Position numbers and translations under genes: made by a program
Shown here: in pieces, positions 50,253 through 59,334 of the stretch
How the letters are laid out: each line of letters starts with the position of its first letter
How positions within the stretch are numbered: position 1 is the stretch's first letter
NCBI GenBank assembly: GCA_002711995.1
Contig: PASN01000005.1
Location: 1-64,000 of the forward strand
Length of the DNA stretch: 64,000 nucleotides
Direction: 5' to 3'
Origin: Halobacteriovoraceae bacterium
GTDB lineage: Bacteria > Bdellovibrionota > Bacteriovoracia > Bacteriovoracales > Bacteriovoracaceae
Notes under the pieces: model-generated
Databases searched by the model: none
What the model was told of the DNA's origin: nothing
The model's input: only the letters and a program-made list of their open reading frames with translations

Positions 50253-51166
50253 TGAATAAACTCATTTGGTTTTCTGTTTATTTTTCTTTATTTGGGTGTT
50301 CACAGTTTACTGCCCCTAAAGATACTTCCTACTCAGTCGTAGAGTTTGATGAGCTTGAGAGCAAAGAAATTGTACAAATTGAGAAAGAGAGCAATGTAGA
50401 TTATGGGCCACCCTTAGTTGGAGAGTCAGATTCTACAGAGACCGACTCAAAGACACGCCCAGTTCTTGCCATTGATTTTCTTCCAAGTCTGTACTTCTCG
50501 ATTGGATATGTCTCCACTATTAAAGAGCTTGAAAAGCAGGGTGTTCAAGTGGACATTGTTAGCTCATTTGGATTTAGTTCAGTCGTTGCCGCACTTTACG
50601 CAAAGTATGGTAGTGCGAATATGATTGAGTGGAAAATGTTCGAACTATATCAAGAGCTTGAGAACTTAAAACCTTATGGATCTGAATGGAAGAAGAAGGT
50701 CGTGAGTTTCATGGCAAAGGAATTTAAAAGCCTCAGACTCAATCAGTTGAACAAAGTTCTCATTGTTCCCTATGTTTCTAACGGACAGATTAAGTTTGAT
50801 CTAAATCAGAAGGTGGTGTCAGCTGTTGCAAAAACAATTGATTTGTCTTCAAAGACAAGCCTTATGGGTTTTAACCGCTATGATTACTTAAATAAAATTG
50901 AGAGCTTTGGAGCAGACGATGTGTTAAGAATCGGTCTTTTGCCAAAAGTTATTTCATTCAAAAGACCTGATGGGTTTATGCTTGGTATCTTTACACGCAT
51001 TAAAAGTGCCACAGATGGCGACGCTTTTTCTCCAAATCTTAACTCAATAGGGCATCTTGATTATCTAGAAAATATTTCTGACTATCTAAATCTAGTTAAA
51101 GAGGCCAATGAAGAGTTTTCGAAATACGCCTCTAAAACCATCAAGGAAGAGGCAGGCAATAATTAG
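50252..51166 (+). CDS. Lipoprotein with degenerate patatin-like fold
   Basis: 304 residues. Signal peptide with lipobox FGCS (Cys near residue 16). The segment VLAIDFLPSLYFSIGYVSTIKELEKQGVQVDIVSSFGFSSVVAALYAKYG follows the layout of patatin-like phospholipases, GGGxRG-helix-GxSxG. But the Gly-rich oxyanion loop is replaced by DFLPSLYFS, GxSxG becomes GFSSV, and no DG/A motif is visible, so catalysis is doubtful. The fold call is inference. It overlaps xseB by one base and precedes the PBP1A gene by 52. Confidence 0.6.
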   Translation: MNKLIWFSVYFSLFGCSQFTAPKDTSYSVVEFDELESKEIVQIEKESNVDYGPPLVGESDSTETDSKTRPVLAIDFLPSLYFSIGYVSTIKELEKQGVQVDIVSSFGFSSVVAALYAKYGSANMIEWKMFELYQELENLKPYGSEWKKKVVSFMAKEFKSLRLNQLNKVLIVPYVSNGQIKFDLNQKVVSAVAKTIDLSSKTSLMGFNRYDYLNKIESFGADDVLRIGLLPKVISFKRPDGFMLGIFTRIKSATDGDAFSPNLNSIGHLDYLENISDYLNLVKEANEEFSKYASKTIKEEAGNN

Positions 51167-51218
51167 AGCCTGTTTTTGAATTTGATTTGTTTTATACTCT
51201 TAATAAAAAGGATTTGTT

Positions 51219-53975
51219 TTGAGACCATTCATTAAGTTTTTATTGGCACTTGCCTCTCTTGGATTTTTGGGTGGGCTGTTTGTTCTAGGGCTGATCGTTT
51301 CAATATCATTTGATCTTCCACAAATTAACACGCTTGCAGACTACAATCCGCCAATACCTTCAAGAATCTACTCCAAAGACGGGGAGCTCCTTTTGGAACT
51401 CGCCAAAGAAAGAAGAGAAATTGCATCCTTTGAAGAATTTCCAAAGAGAATAGTAAACGCGTTCTTGGCCGCTGAGGATGACAACTTCTTTAACCACTCC
51501 GGTGTCGACTATATTGGAATTGCCAGGGCAATGGTGAAAAATATTAAGGCCGGCCGGATCGTTCAGGGTGCTTCCACCATCACTCAGCAAGTTGCAAAAT
51601 CGCTCCTGTTGTCGAGTGAGAGAACTTACACACGTAAAATAAAAGATCTCCTTCTAGCGAAAAAAATTGAGGACAAATTTACAAAAGAAGAAATCCTTTT
51701 TCTATATTTAAACCAAGTCTATTTGGGTGGAGGCTACTATGGTGTTAAGGCCGCCTTCAAGGGATACTTTGATAAAGAACTCACTGAGGCGACTGTAGCG
51801 GAAGCAGCTCTTATTGCTGGCCTTTTGGTTGCTCCTGGAAGGTATAGCACTTATGTGAATCCTCAATATGCTAAAACCAGACAGAAATATGTTCTCAAAA
51901 GGATGTTTGCCACTGGAAAAATTTCTAAAGAAGAGTACGAAGAAGCTTTAGGTGAAGATATTAGGATGAAGCTAAGAGAGCCTAATCTCATGAAGGCCGG
52001 ATACTTCACTGACTGGATAAGACAAAGGCTGATCGAAGAGTATGGCGAGGAAGAATTTTTAACAGGTGGCTATGAAGTGACCACCACTCTGGACTGGACT
52101 CTTCAGAAAAAGGCGGAAGACGAAATTCTTGAGGGAGTTAAGGCCATAGATAAAAGACAAGGCTTTAAGGGACCGCTTGCGACTTGGGAAGGCGAGGAAG
52201 TAATAAAGGAAAACTTAATAAAGCAACGAAAAGAAATCTATGACGAAGCGTCATATCACTTCACCTTTAAAGCTGATGGCACCACTGAGCCTGAATATAA
52301 ATATCAGGAAGATGAAATTGAAAATGTGCTGACCTTTGAAAAAGAAGAGTTCGCCCAGTCAAAGGGCAAGTGGAAGAACTACCTTGAAATTGGGGTCAAT
52401 CCTGAAGATGAATTTTTAAAGCTAATAGAGATTGGAAGAAACTACAAAGCTGTTGTGACTAGAGTGAGTAATAGTCAAAGAATGATATATGTTTCCGTTG
52501 CTGGAGTTAAGGGCATGATCCCTTATGAGCATTTCCGCTGGGCACATGAGAGAAACATCACAGAGGATAGGCACTATTGGTCTTATGTCACTCGTCCTGA
52601 AACAATTCTTAAAAGAGGGGACGTGGTAAACGTAAAGGTCCTTGGTAAACCTAGATCCGTTTATAATTATCTTCACTCAGAATTTAAAAAGCGACTCAAA
52701 GGGAAAGACACTCTCGCCACATTCAAGAAGCAGACTTTCTTTTTGATGGCACTTGATCAAGAACCCGACGCTCAGGGAGCTCTGTTGGCGATTTCTCCTC
52801 ATAGTGGAGAAATCATTTCTATGGTTGGAGGAAGCGATTTTTCAAAGTCTCAATTTAATAGGGCCGTTCAATCAAATAGACAGCCTGGATCAGCATTTAA
52901 ACCCTTAATCTACGCAGTTGGACTTGAGAATGGCTTTACACCAAGTTCAATGCTTTTAGACTCGCCTCAAGCTCTTGGGGGAGTGGATGATAGTTTGAGC
53001 TGGAAGCCAAGAAATTACGATGGAAGATTTAAAGGAGAGATGTCTTTTAGAAGAGCTTTGGAAACAAGCCGAAACATCCCTACCATTAGATTGACTCAAG
53101 ATGTGGGCGTATCAAGAATTATAAATTTTGTGGAAAGGATCAAGGTTGAGGCGGATTTGCCAAAGGACTTGAGTGTTTCATTAGGCTCATTTGGCATTAA
53201 CCTTCTTGATCTTGTGAAAACCTATGCAATTTTTCCAAACGGCGGAAAGAAGGTGAAAATCAAATCAGTCATTTCCGTGAAGGACAGGTTTGGAAACCTA
53301 GTAGACTTTGAAAAAGAAGATAAAATTAAAGAAATCATAGAAGCGTCAGAAATAGAGCTTGCTGAGAACTCAGAAGTTGAAAAAGGACCTGACTCTGTTG
53401 ATGAAGATAATGAAATAGCTCCTGAAGATGAGACCGAAGAGAAAGTTAATCCTTTCCTTGCCACTCTTGATGAGGACCAGGTGTACGATTCAAGGTTGGC
53501 CTACCTGATGACAAATCTTTTGAAGGGTGTTGTGGAAAATGGGACAGGCAAAAGAGCTCGAAGCATAGGCTCCTACATTGGAGGAAAAACGGGAACAACT
53601 AATAACTATGTCGATGCATGGTTTTTAGGATTCTCTTCCAAGGTCGTAACAGGCGTGTGGACAGGTTTTGATGATAATCAGACCCTTGGATGGGGTGAGA
53701 CCGGAGCAAAAGCGGCTTTGCCCATATGGAAAAACTATATGGAACTTGGCATTAAGAAGTATGGAGAGTCAGATTTCCCTATTCCAAGCGGCATAGTAAA
53801 TGTTGCAATAAATCCAGAAACAGGAAAGCTTGCCGGTTCTGGCTCCACAAACTCTTTTATGGAAGCATTCGTTGAAGGAACTGAGCCTGGAGCAGAGAGC
53901 GACACTTTTGAAGAGCCCTCAGAGGACTTTGCAGACTCCTTCTTAGAGGACGAAGAATACTATATCTCTCAATAA
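51219..53975 (+). CDS. Penicillin-binding protein 1A-type peptidoglycan synthase
   Basis: Bifunctional glycosyltransferase and transpeptidase of the inner membrane. 918 residues: N-terminal anchor (about 5-28), GT51 domain (about 55-230: AAEDDNFFNHSGVD, QGASTITQQVAKSLLL, RKIKDLLLAKKIE, LNQVYLGGGYYGV), an OB/S1-like insert (about 380-510), and the transpeptidase with S558 in QPGSAFKP, then SRNIPT and KTGTTN. An Asp/Glu-rich insert (about 700-745) and acidic tail stand out. Starts at TTG with AAGGA upstream. The hairpin after its stop runs into the next gene. Confidence 0.92.
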   Translation: MRPFIKFLLALASLGFLGGLFVLGLIVSISFDLPQINTLADYNPPIPSRIYSKDGELLLELAKERREIASFEEFPKRIVNAFLAAEDDNFFNHSGVDYIGIARAMVKNIKAGRIVQGASTITQQVAKSLLLSSERTYTRKIKDLLLAKKIEDKFTKEEILFLYLNQVYLGGGYYGVKAAFKGYFDKELTEATVAEAALIAGLLVAPGRYSTYVNPQYAKTRQKYVLKRMFATGKISKEEYEEALGEDIRMKLREPNLMKAGYFTDWIRQRLIEEYGEEEFLTGGYEVTTTLDWTLQKKAEDEILEGVKAIDKRQGFKGPLATWEGEEVIKENLIKQRKEIYDEASYHFTFKADGTTEPEYKYQEDEIENVLTFEKEEFAQSKGKWKNYLEIGVNPEDEFLKLIEIGRNYKAVVTRVSNSQRMIYVSVAGVKGMIPYEHFRWAHERNITEDRHYWSYVTRPETILKRGDVVNVKVLGKPRSVYNYLHSEFKKRLKGKDTLATFKKQTFFLMALDQEPDAQGALLAISPHSGEIISMVGGSDFSKSQFNRAVQSNRQPGSAFKPLIYAVGLENGFTPSSMLLDSPQALGGVDDSLSWKPRNYDGRFKGEMSFRRALETSRNIPTIRLTQDVGVSRIINFVERIKVEADLPKDLSVSLGSFGINLLDLVKTYAIFPNGGKKVKIKSVISVKDRFGNLVDFEKEDKIKEIIEASEIELAENSEVEKGPDSVDEDNEIAPEDETEEKVNPFLATLDEDQVYDSRLAYLMTNLLKGVVENGTGKRARSIGSYIGGKTGTTNNYVDAWFLGFSSKVVTGVWTGFDDNQTLGWGETGAKAALPIWKNYMELGIKKYGESDFPIPSGIVNVAINPETGKLAGSGSTNSFMEAFVEGTEPGAESDTFEEPSEDFADSFLEDEEYYISQ

Positions 53976-53991
53976 TCTATAGAATTAAAAT

Positions 53992-54023
53992 TCCTCGCTA
54001 ATTGTCCGATAAGTTAGCGAGGA
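53992..54023 (+). promoter_or_regulatory. Ten-base perfect hairpin covering the ribosome-binding site of the TonB-like gene
   Basis: TCCTCGCTAA / TTAGCGAGGA with a 12-base loop stands between the PBP1A stop and the next ATG. The 3' arm ends GCGAGGA, the only Shine-Dalgarno-like GAGG, nine bases before the ATG. The stem would hide it. No T-tract follows, so it is not an obvious terminator in the gene direction. Confidence 0.55.
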
Positions 54024-54032
54024 TAAAAATCT

Positions 54033-54923
54033 ATGGAAGGTTCGGCTAACTCATTAAGTATTTCATCTAAATTATGGCGATTCTCCGCCATATCTCTGGC
54101 CATACATCTAACTCTTCTTTTTTTTAGTGTGGAAGTTGAGCTTAGCTCTAATGGAAGCAACCAGAATAGATCCAAAAATTTGCTAGTTAAACTTGTAAAT
54201 AAATCTTCATTATCGAAGCAAGTGGTTCAAACAGCAAAGTCAAAGCGGGAAAATCCATCGAAAAACACAAAGTTTCTAGGAAAGCATAATAACAACTTCG
54301 ATAGAGAGACCAAGGCCAAAAAGGTCGGAAAACACAAGGCCGCAGGAAAGGGCAGCCGCAACGCTGTCTCTAGGAAAAGTAGCCAGGACTCTGGGAAAAA
54401 AATCAAAAAGTTTAATTTTTCAGATCTTGGAGTCAGTCCAACTGTGCGTCCTAAAAAAGTTGGAAAGAAACAAAAGTTTAAACATGCTCAAAAGGGACTT
54501 GAAAATGGGCAGAAGGGTCAAACAGGACTTGCTCAATCTAGTGACTACATAGAAGAAGTTCCATTGGGAGACTTTACTCGCCTAAACACTCAGGAGTTTA
54601 AGTTTTATGGTTTTTACCACAGAATTAGGCAGAAATTAGAACAGTTTTGGGGCGCAAAGCTTCAAGAGGAAATGGAGCGACTGTACAGGTCTGGAAGGTC
54701 AATCGCAAGTGGTAGGGATCTTCTAACATCCTTGGAGATAAAGATGAACGCCAAGGGAGAGATTGTTAATATAAAGCTAAATTCAACAAGTGGTGTGCAA
54801 GAGCTTGATAATGTGGCGATTAATAGCTTCAACGAAGCCGGCCCGTTTCCAAACCCTCCAAAGAATATGCTCAAAGATGGTATTGCCACTATAAAGTGGG
54901 GCTTTGCTGTAACTTCTAATTAG
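54033..54923 (+). CDS. TonB C-terminal-domain protein
   Basis: 296 residues: one N-terminal membrane segment (about 14-35), a long Lys-rich, charged, probably extended region (about 45-165), and a C-terminal TonB/TolA-like domain (about 190-296: FYHRIRQKLEQFWGAKLQ, LLTSLEIKMNAKGEIVNIKLNSTSGVQELDNVAINSFNEAGPFPNPP). This is the architecture of a periplasm-spanning energy transducer coupling the inner membrane proton motive force to the outer membrane. ExbB and ExbD are not adjacent. The ribosome-binding site is inside a strong hairpin. Confidence 0.8.
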   Translation: MEGSANSLSISSKLWRFSAISLAIHLTLLFFSVEVELSSNGSNQNRSKNLLVKLVNKSSLSKQVVQTAKSKRENPSKNTKFLGKHNNNFDRETKAKKVGKHKAAGKGSRNAVSRKSSQDSGKKIKKFNFSDLGVSPTVRPKKVGKKQKFKHAQKGLENGQKGQTGLAQSSDYIEEVPLGDFTRLNTQEFKFYGFYHRIRQKLEQFWGAKLQEEMERLYRSGRSIASGRDLLTSLEIKMNAKGEIVNIKLNSTSGVQELDNVAINSFNEAGPFPNPPKNMLKDGIATIKWGFAVTSN

Positions 54924-54925
54924 AA

Positions 54926-55213
54926 TCAATGTTGAGGAGGTTCGCCTCTAAGCATTGCCTTGAGTCTATCGATGCCTTCCATTGTCACATAGTCGGCCCA
55001 GATTGAGTCAAGTTCGCGAATTGCTTCAATTACTTGAAGAGCTGCCTGATCTCTGGAAATTTTTTGAGACTCGGCAAGGATAGAAATACTCTTGTTGATA
55101 GCATCAATTGCTGGAGACTGGTTAATTTTAGCTAGCCTTTCTTCATAGCTGTTATCAATCTTTTTTTCTTTGCTCTTGATGATAGCTGTATTTAGAAGCT
55201 GAATAGATTCCAT
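54926..55213 (-). CDS. Small helical hypothetical protein
   Basis: 95 residues, no signal peptide, largely helical: IQLLNTAIIKSKEKKIDNSYEERLAKINQSPAIDAINKSISILAESQKISRDQAALQVIEAIRELDSIWADYVTMEGIDRLKAMLRGE. No family is recognised. Separated by 2 bases from the convergent TonB-like gene. The region upstream to gcvH holds a weak hairpin. Confidence 0.6.
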   Translation of the reverse strand: MESIQLLNTAIIKSKEKKIDNSYEERLAKINQSPAIDAINKSISILAESQKISRDQAALQVIEAIRELDSIWADYVTMEGIDRLKAMLRGEPPQH

Positions 55214-55356
55214 TAACGTTTGTCCTTATGAAGACTGTTGTTCAACAGAGGTTTTGAAGTTTGGTGAGTATGCGCCTAAGCGAAAAAACAGTAAAGGGAA
55301 TTTTGGGGAGAGAGAAAAAATTTTAGGGAAGGGAGAAAAGTAAACGAACTTGAAAC

Positions 55357-55383
55357 AAGGCCAATAGAGCTTCTATTGACCTT
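55357..55383 (-). terminator. Hairpin downstream of gcvH
   Basis: Seven-base stem CAATAGA / TCTATTG, extended beyond one mismatch by GG/CC and AA/TT, starts 20 bases after the gcvH stop. The T-run that follows leftward is poor, so terminator is only a tentative reading. Confidence 0.4.
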
Positions 55384-55402
55384 TGAATGACTTTTCTAGC
55401 GC

Positions 55403-55789
55403 TTAGGAGTTGGTTTCACAAAACGCTTTGTACTTTTCTGCGCTAAGTAATTTTTCCACTTGACTCGAATCAGACATTTTAAGCTTTACAAGCCAAGATC
55501 CAAAAGCATTTTCATTTAACTTTTCAGGAGAGTCCTCAACCTCTTCATTTTTCTCGAGAACTGTGCCGGAGAGCGGAGTGTACAAATCACTAACAGATTT
55601 AATACTTTCAACAACGCCAAAGCTGTCTCCATCTTCAAATTCTGTTTCACTGTCTGGCAATTCAACGAATACGATATCCCCTAGTGATGACTGAGCAAAG
55701 TCTGTAATGCCAATTGTTGCAACATCACCTTCTACTGAGATCCATTCGTGCTCTTCTGTGTAATATAAATTTTCAGGTATTGTGCTCAT
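55403..55789 (-). CDS. gcvH: Glycine cleavage system H protein
   Basis: 128 residues, the usual length. The lipoyl-bearing Lys is K64 in VESIKSVSD. Family blocks [37 protein letters not shown] and [33 protein letters not shown] are present. It shuttles the methylamine group of glycine between the P, T and L proteins. It overlaps gcvT by one base. gcvP was not seen in the window. Confidence 0.96.
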   Translation of the reverse strand: MSTIPENLYYTEEHEWISVEGDVATIGITDFAQSSLGDIVFVELPDSETEFEDGDSFGVVESIKSVSDLYTPLSGTVLEKNEEVEDSPEKLNENAFGSWLVKLKMSDSSQVEKLLSAEKYKAFCETNS

Positions 55790-56856
55790 TACTTATGTCC
55801 TCCCTTAACAAATGGGCCTTTATGTCTATTGGCCTTGAATTTCTTTCCTCTGATATCTATAAACAATTCAGAGTCAGAAGTATATTTTTCTTTATTTACT
55901 CTGGCCATGGCCACACCCTTTCCTAGCACAACTGACATGCTTCCAGATGTGACTTCTCCTATAATTTGGCCGTTGGAGTCTTCCACCTTGTACCCAATTC
56001 TAGGAATGCCTTTATCTAATACAAGCTTTAGGTTTGAAAAACTGCTCTTGGCATTTTCAAGAGAGGATTTTCCCACAAAGCTTGGTTTCTGAAGCTTCAC
56101 GGTCCATTTTAAACCAGCGTCGAAGGGAGTTAGTTCGTCAGTAATTTCTTGCCCATAAAGAGGGTAACAAACCTCAAGCCTTAAAACATCCCTGGCACCG
56201 AGTCCGCACGGAGTTACGTCTTTTGCCAATAACTTGGCCCAAAGGTTCATGATTTGAGTGTGGGGACCAAATATTTCAAAGCCATCCTCTCCTGTGTAGC
56301 CTGTTCTGGCGTATATTAGAGGAGTTGAACCTTCATTATTGGTTTGCAGTGAATAGTAGGGGATATCGTTCAATTCAGGATCAATTTCTTTTAAGATTTC
56401 AAATGATTTGGGTCCTTGAAGCGCTATAAGAGAGTAATTATCTGACTCATTGCTGAGTTGAACTTCAAAATCTCCAATTTTTGATTGAATCCAGTCCCAG
56501 TCCTTATCCAAGTTAGCGGCATTCACACACAACATGACAAATTCATCAGTAATCTTATAGGCAATCAAGTCATCAACAACAGTTCCATCTTCTCTGCAAA
56601 GAGGAGAGTATACGGCCTTCAATTGGCCTGCATTTAAAAAGTCGTTTGTAATTAAATGGTCCACAAATTTAGCGGCGTCTTTACCTTTAATAAAAAATTC
56701 ACCCATGTGGCTAACATCGAACATTCCGGCGGAGTTTCTTACGGCCAGTGCTTCTTGTTTTAAATTTGAATACTGAATTGGCATTTCAAATCCGCCAAAC
56801 TCAACCATCTTTGCACCTAGGTCTAGGTGACTGTCATATAAAGAAGTTCTTTTCAT
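55789..56856 (-). CDS. gcvT: Glycine cleavage system T protein (aminomethyltransferase)
   Basis: 355 residues. Transfers the one-carbon unit from the H-protein methylamine to tetrahydrofolate, releasing ammonia. [43 protein letters not shown] is the signature N-terminus; [15 protein letters not shown] and [20 protein letters not shown] follow. The catalytic Asp near residue 96 (VVDDLIAYK) is present. It sits between folD and gcvH, making 5,10-methylene-THF for FolD and other users. Confidence 0.96.
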   Translation of the reverse strand: MKRTSLYDSHLDLGAKMVEFGGFEMPIQYSNLKQEALAVRNSAGMFDVSHMGEFFIKGKDAAKFVDHLITNDFLNAGQLKAVYSPLCREDGTVVDDLIAYKITDEFVMLCVNAANLDKDWDWIQSKIGDFEVQLSNESDNYSLIALQGPKSFEILKEIDPELNDIPYYSLQTNNEGSTPLIYARTGYTGEDGFEIFGPHTQIMNLWAKLLAKDVTPCGLGARDVLRLEVCYPLYGQEITDELTPFDAGLKWTVKLQKPSFVGKSSLENAKSSFSNLKLVLDKGIPRIGYKVEDSNGQIIGEVTSGSMSVVLGKGVAMARVNKEKYTSDSELFIDIRGKKFKANRHKGPFVKGGHK

Positions 56857-56860
56857 ATTT

Positions 56861-57721
56861 TTAACCTTTTGTGGCCCGCTCAGCGGACTTAACTAAATTC
56901 TCCATTAGAGATATGACTGTTAAAGGACCCACGCCACCAGGGACTGGTGTGATGGCCGAAACAATATTTTTGACGTTTTCGAAGTCGACATCTCCACAAA
57001 GTTTACCGTTGTGATCCCTATTAATACCTACATCAATGACAACTTGATTGAGATCTTTGTTAAAGTAGTCCTTAGTTAGAAACTTTGGACTTCCAACAGC
57101 ACTAATTATGATGTCTGCTTGTAGTGTGTGAGATTCCAAGTTTTGAGTCTTTGAATGGCATACAGTAACTGTGGCGCCCATGTTTTGTAATAAGAGAGAT
57201 AGAGGGCGGCCAACTATTAAGCTTTTGCCAATAATTACAACTCTTTTACCTAAAGCTTCAATTTGATTGTGGTTTAAAAGTTCCAAGACTCCCATTGGGG
57301 TGCATGGGAGGAAGAAAGGGGTCTTTCCCTTATAAATGTCCACTATTGTTGCACCTCCAAATCCATCAACGTCCTTTTCAGGATTGATTAAAGAGGTGAC
57401 ATCGATATCTTGTAAATGTTCAGGTACTGGAAGTTGAACAAAGCAACCATGAATTGAGGGGTCATTATTCATTGAATCAACCTCATTAAGAAATTCTTTT
57501 CTTGTCACATCATGAGGAAGTCGTAAGAGCTCGAAATCACATTGAAGCTTTTTGCAGGTTTTTTCTTTTATTCCAACATAGACTAGACTCGCAGAGTTTT
57601 CACCTACGAGAACCACCTTCATTTTTGGCCTAATTGTCCTTTCTTTGAGCTTTTGAACCCTTTTAGCCAGCTTTTCAAGCTTGTTATCTACTATGTTTTG
57701 AGTGCTAAGAATAGTTGTCAT
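56861..57721 (-). CDS. folD: Bifunctional methylene-THF dehydrogenase / methenyl-THF cyclohydrolase
   Basis: 286 residues. The catalytic Lys lies in YVGIKEKTCKKL (about residues 51-62), the substrate loop is CFVQLPVPEHLQDID, the Rossmann motif is VVIIGKSLIVGRPLSLLLQ, and the C-terminal signature is TPVPGGVGPLTVISLMENLVKS. It oxidises the one-carbon unit that GcvT delivers. It is first of the leftward folD-gcvT-gcvH operon, with four bases to gcvT. Confidence 0.96.
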   Translation of the reverse strand: MTTILSTQNIVDNKLEKLAKRVQKLKERTIRPKMKVVLVGENSASLVYVGIKEKTCKKLQCDFELLRLPHDVTRKEFLNEVDSMNNDPSIHGCFVQLPVPEHLQDIDVTSLINPEKDVDGFGGATIVDIYKGKTPFFLPCTPMGVLELLNHNQIEALGKRVVIIGKSLIVGRPLSLLLQNMGATVTVCHSKTQNLESHTLQADIIISAVGSPKFLTKDYFNKDLNQVVIDVGINRDHNGKLCGDVDFENVKNIVSAITPVPGGVGPLTVISLMENLVKSAERATKG

Positions 57722-57865
57722 ATTTGCAAAATATATTAAAAAATTGGCATTTGATAGAAAAAATCAGGATGAGATTTCAAATACTTGCTAAAAACGCTAA
57801 AGTTTTTTGAGCGCAGTGCGATATGTGGTTACAATTGAGTAAATAACTCGGTAAGGGATATTGGA

Positions 57866-58141
57866 ATGAACAAGAAATACGAATGCACAATTTGCAAACA
57901 TTATGGAAGGCCAACCTTTGACAAGTCTACTTTAGAGAGACAAAGCTTGTATGATGATCAAGGAAACCCTATTCCTGTTATATTGTGCAGAAAACATGCT
58001 GTGCAGCTTTTCCAGTCTGGTCAAAAGAAGTTCCTAATATCCCATTACAGAATCCTGAATGATCTTATAGCCTCCGATGAAATGAAGTTCCTAGAGCTAA
58101 TGGAGAGAACCGTAAGGGCAAATCTGGACATGATCTCCTGA
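57866..58141 (+). CDS. Small zinc-finger-like hypothetical protein
   Basis: 91 residues. CTICKHYGRP near the N-terminus (CxxC) and LCRKHAVQLF about 35 residues later (CxxxH) could form a zinc site. The protein is otherwise Lys/Arg-rich with no known domain. It precedes ruvC by 57 bases, so it may share the ruv message. Homologues, if any, are unknown to me. Confidence 0.62.
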   Translation: MNKKYECTICKHYGRPTFDKSTLERQSLYDDQGNPIPVILCRKHAVQLFQSGQKKFLISHYRILNDLIASDEMKFLELMERTVRANLDMIS

Positions 58142-58198
58142 TCCTAATTGTAGACTAAATGCACAAACATTCGTATTATTGGAGAAAAAGGCTGCAAT

Positions 58199-58741
58199 TT
58201 GCTTGTACTGGGAATTGACCCTGGCTCCATAACAACCGGATGGGCACTGCTTAATGGCAAGGGAAGAAAAATTAGTGTCATAGGCTCTGGTGTTCTACGC
58301 TTCAATGGCAAAGAGAACTTTCTAGATAGGCTCACTGAGATCAAAGTGGCCTCCAACAAACTTATCGAAGAACTATCTCCCGATGCTATCGCATTTGAGT
58401 CCCTTATCTACGTAAAGAGCCCGCAGGCATTAATTAAGTTGGCCCAAACAAGAGGGGTTATTCTATCTGCTTGCGTGGAAAAGTATAAGAATAGAATCTT
58501 TGAATACTCGCCCAATGCAATTAAATCTATCGCCACCGGCCATGGACATGCTGATAAAGAGGGCGTTAGAAAGTTTTTAGATATGACTTTGGGAAAGAGG
58601 GATTATCAGACCCATGACGAAAGTGACGCCGTTGCCATCGCTTTGTGCCACTTACTAAATTCAAAAAGCATTACTAAAGTTGGAAGCTCAAAAGGCTCAT
58701 CGGGACTGGCAAAAGCATTGGCCCACAAAATAGGAAATTAA
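58199..58741 (+). CDS. ruvC: Crossover junction endodeoxyribonuclease RuvC
   Basis: Resolves Holliday junctions on the RuvAB complex. 180 residues. D7 in LGIDPGSITTGWALL, the Glu in AIAFESLIYVKSPQALIKLAQTRGV, and the HDESDAVAIALCH Asp pair give the acidic centre. It starts at TTG with AAGG seven bases upstream. It is followed after one base by ruvA, then ruvB. Confidence 0.95.
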   Translation: MLVLGIDPGSITTGWALLNGKGRKISVIGSGVLRFNGKENFLDRLTEIKVASNKLIEELSPDAIAFESLIYVKSPQALIKLAQTRGVILSACVEKYKNRIFEYSPNAIKSIATGHGHADKEGVRKFLDMTLGKRDYQTHDESDAVAIALCHLLNSKSITKVGSSKGSSGLAKALAHKIGN

Positions 58742-58742
58742 G

Positions 58743-59332
58743 ATGATTGGATACTTGGAAGGAACCACCATTTTTCGGATGGGAAAAAATTAATAATAAA
58801 CACCAACAGCGGTGTTGGCTATGAGGTTAATTACGCTTATTTTGCCAAAGAGGGTGAACCAACCAAAGTATTCATACATCACAGCATTAGTGAGAATGAT
58901 CAAAGCCTTTGGGGATTTAAAACTGTAGAGGATAAGGCGATGTTTGAGCTTTTAAAATCTGTAAACAAAGTAGGCCCATCAAAGGCCTATCCGCTAGTCA
59001 CTCAAATTGGCATATCCGACTTAGTTTCTGCAATTGCGCTTGAACAGAAAGAAGTTTTGACTCAGGCACAGGGAATTGGAAAAAAGATGGCCGAACAGAT
59101 CATCCTTAGTTTGAAAGATAAAGTGCAGAAATTAGAAATTAGTAAAAATATAGAAAACACTGCAGCTATACCTCAGTCCTCCAAAGAGGAAGGTATTGTA
59201 AAAGACGCTCTACAGGCTCTAGAAAGCTTAGGCTATAGCGAGAAGATGGTTGCTTCCGTAGTTAGTAAACATTTTTCCGAAAACATTGAATCAAGCGAAG
59301 ACTTAATAAAGCTTGTGCTTAAGGAGCTATAG
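58743..59332 (+). pseudogene. ruvA: ruvA, interrupted by a -1 frameshift in a T5 run
   Basis: Holliday-junction-binding subunit. The ATG starts MIGYLEGTTIF, the normal RuvA N-terminus, but then reads into stops. One base back, the frame continues SDGKKLIINTNSGVGYEVNYAYF and on to the ordinary C-terminus (VGPSKAYPLVTQIGISDL, AQGIGKKMAEQIILSLKDK). The break is at 58771-58775, a run of five T; six would restore the frame. The two segments together make a full-length RuvA. It could be a real mutation, a sequencing error or slippage. Overlapping genes before and after are intact. Confidence 0.85.
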
Positions 59333-59334
59333 GC

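Noticed and set aside
57722-57865. Glycine riboswitch upstream of folD-gcvT-gcvH
   Set aside because: No tandem glycine aptamer-like sequence or structure; the region is short and AT-rich.
58940-59332. A 130-residue RuvA lacking the N-terminal OB domain
   Set aside because: The missing N-terminus is present just upstream in another frame, so a frameshift explains it better than an internal start.
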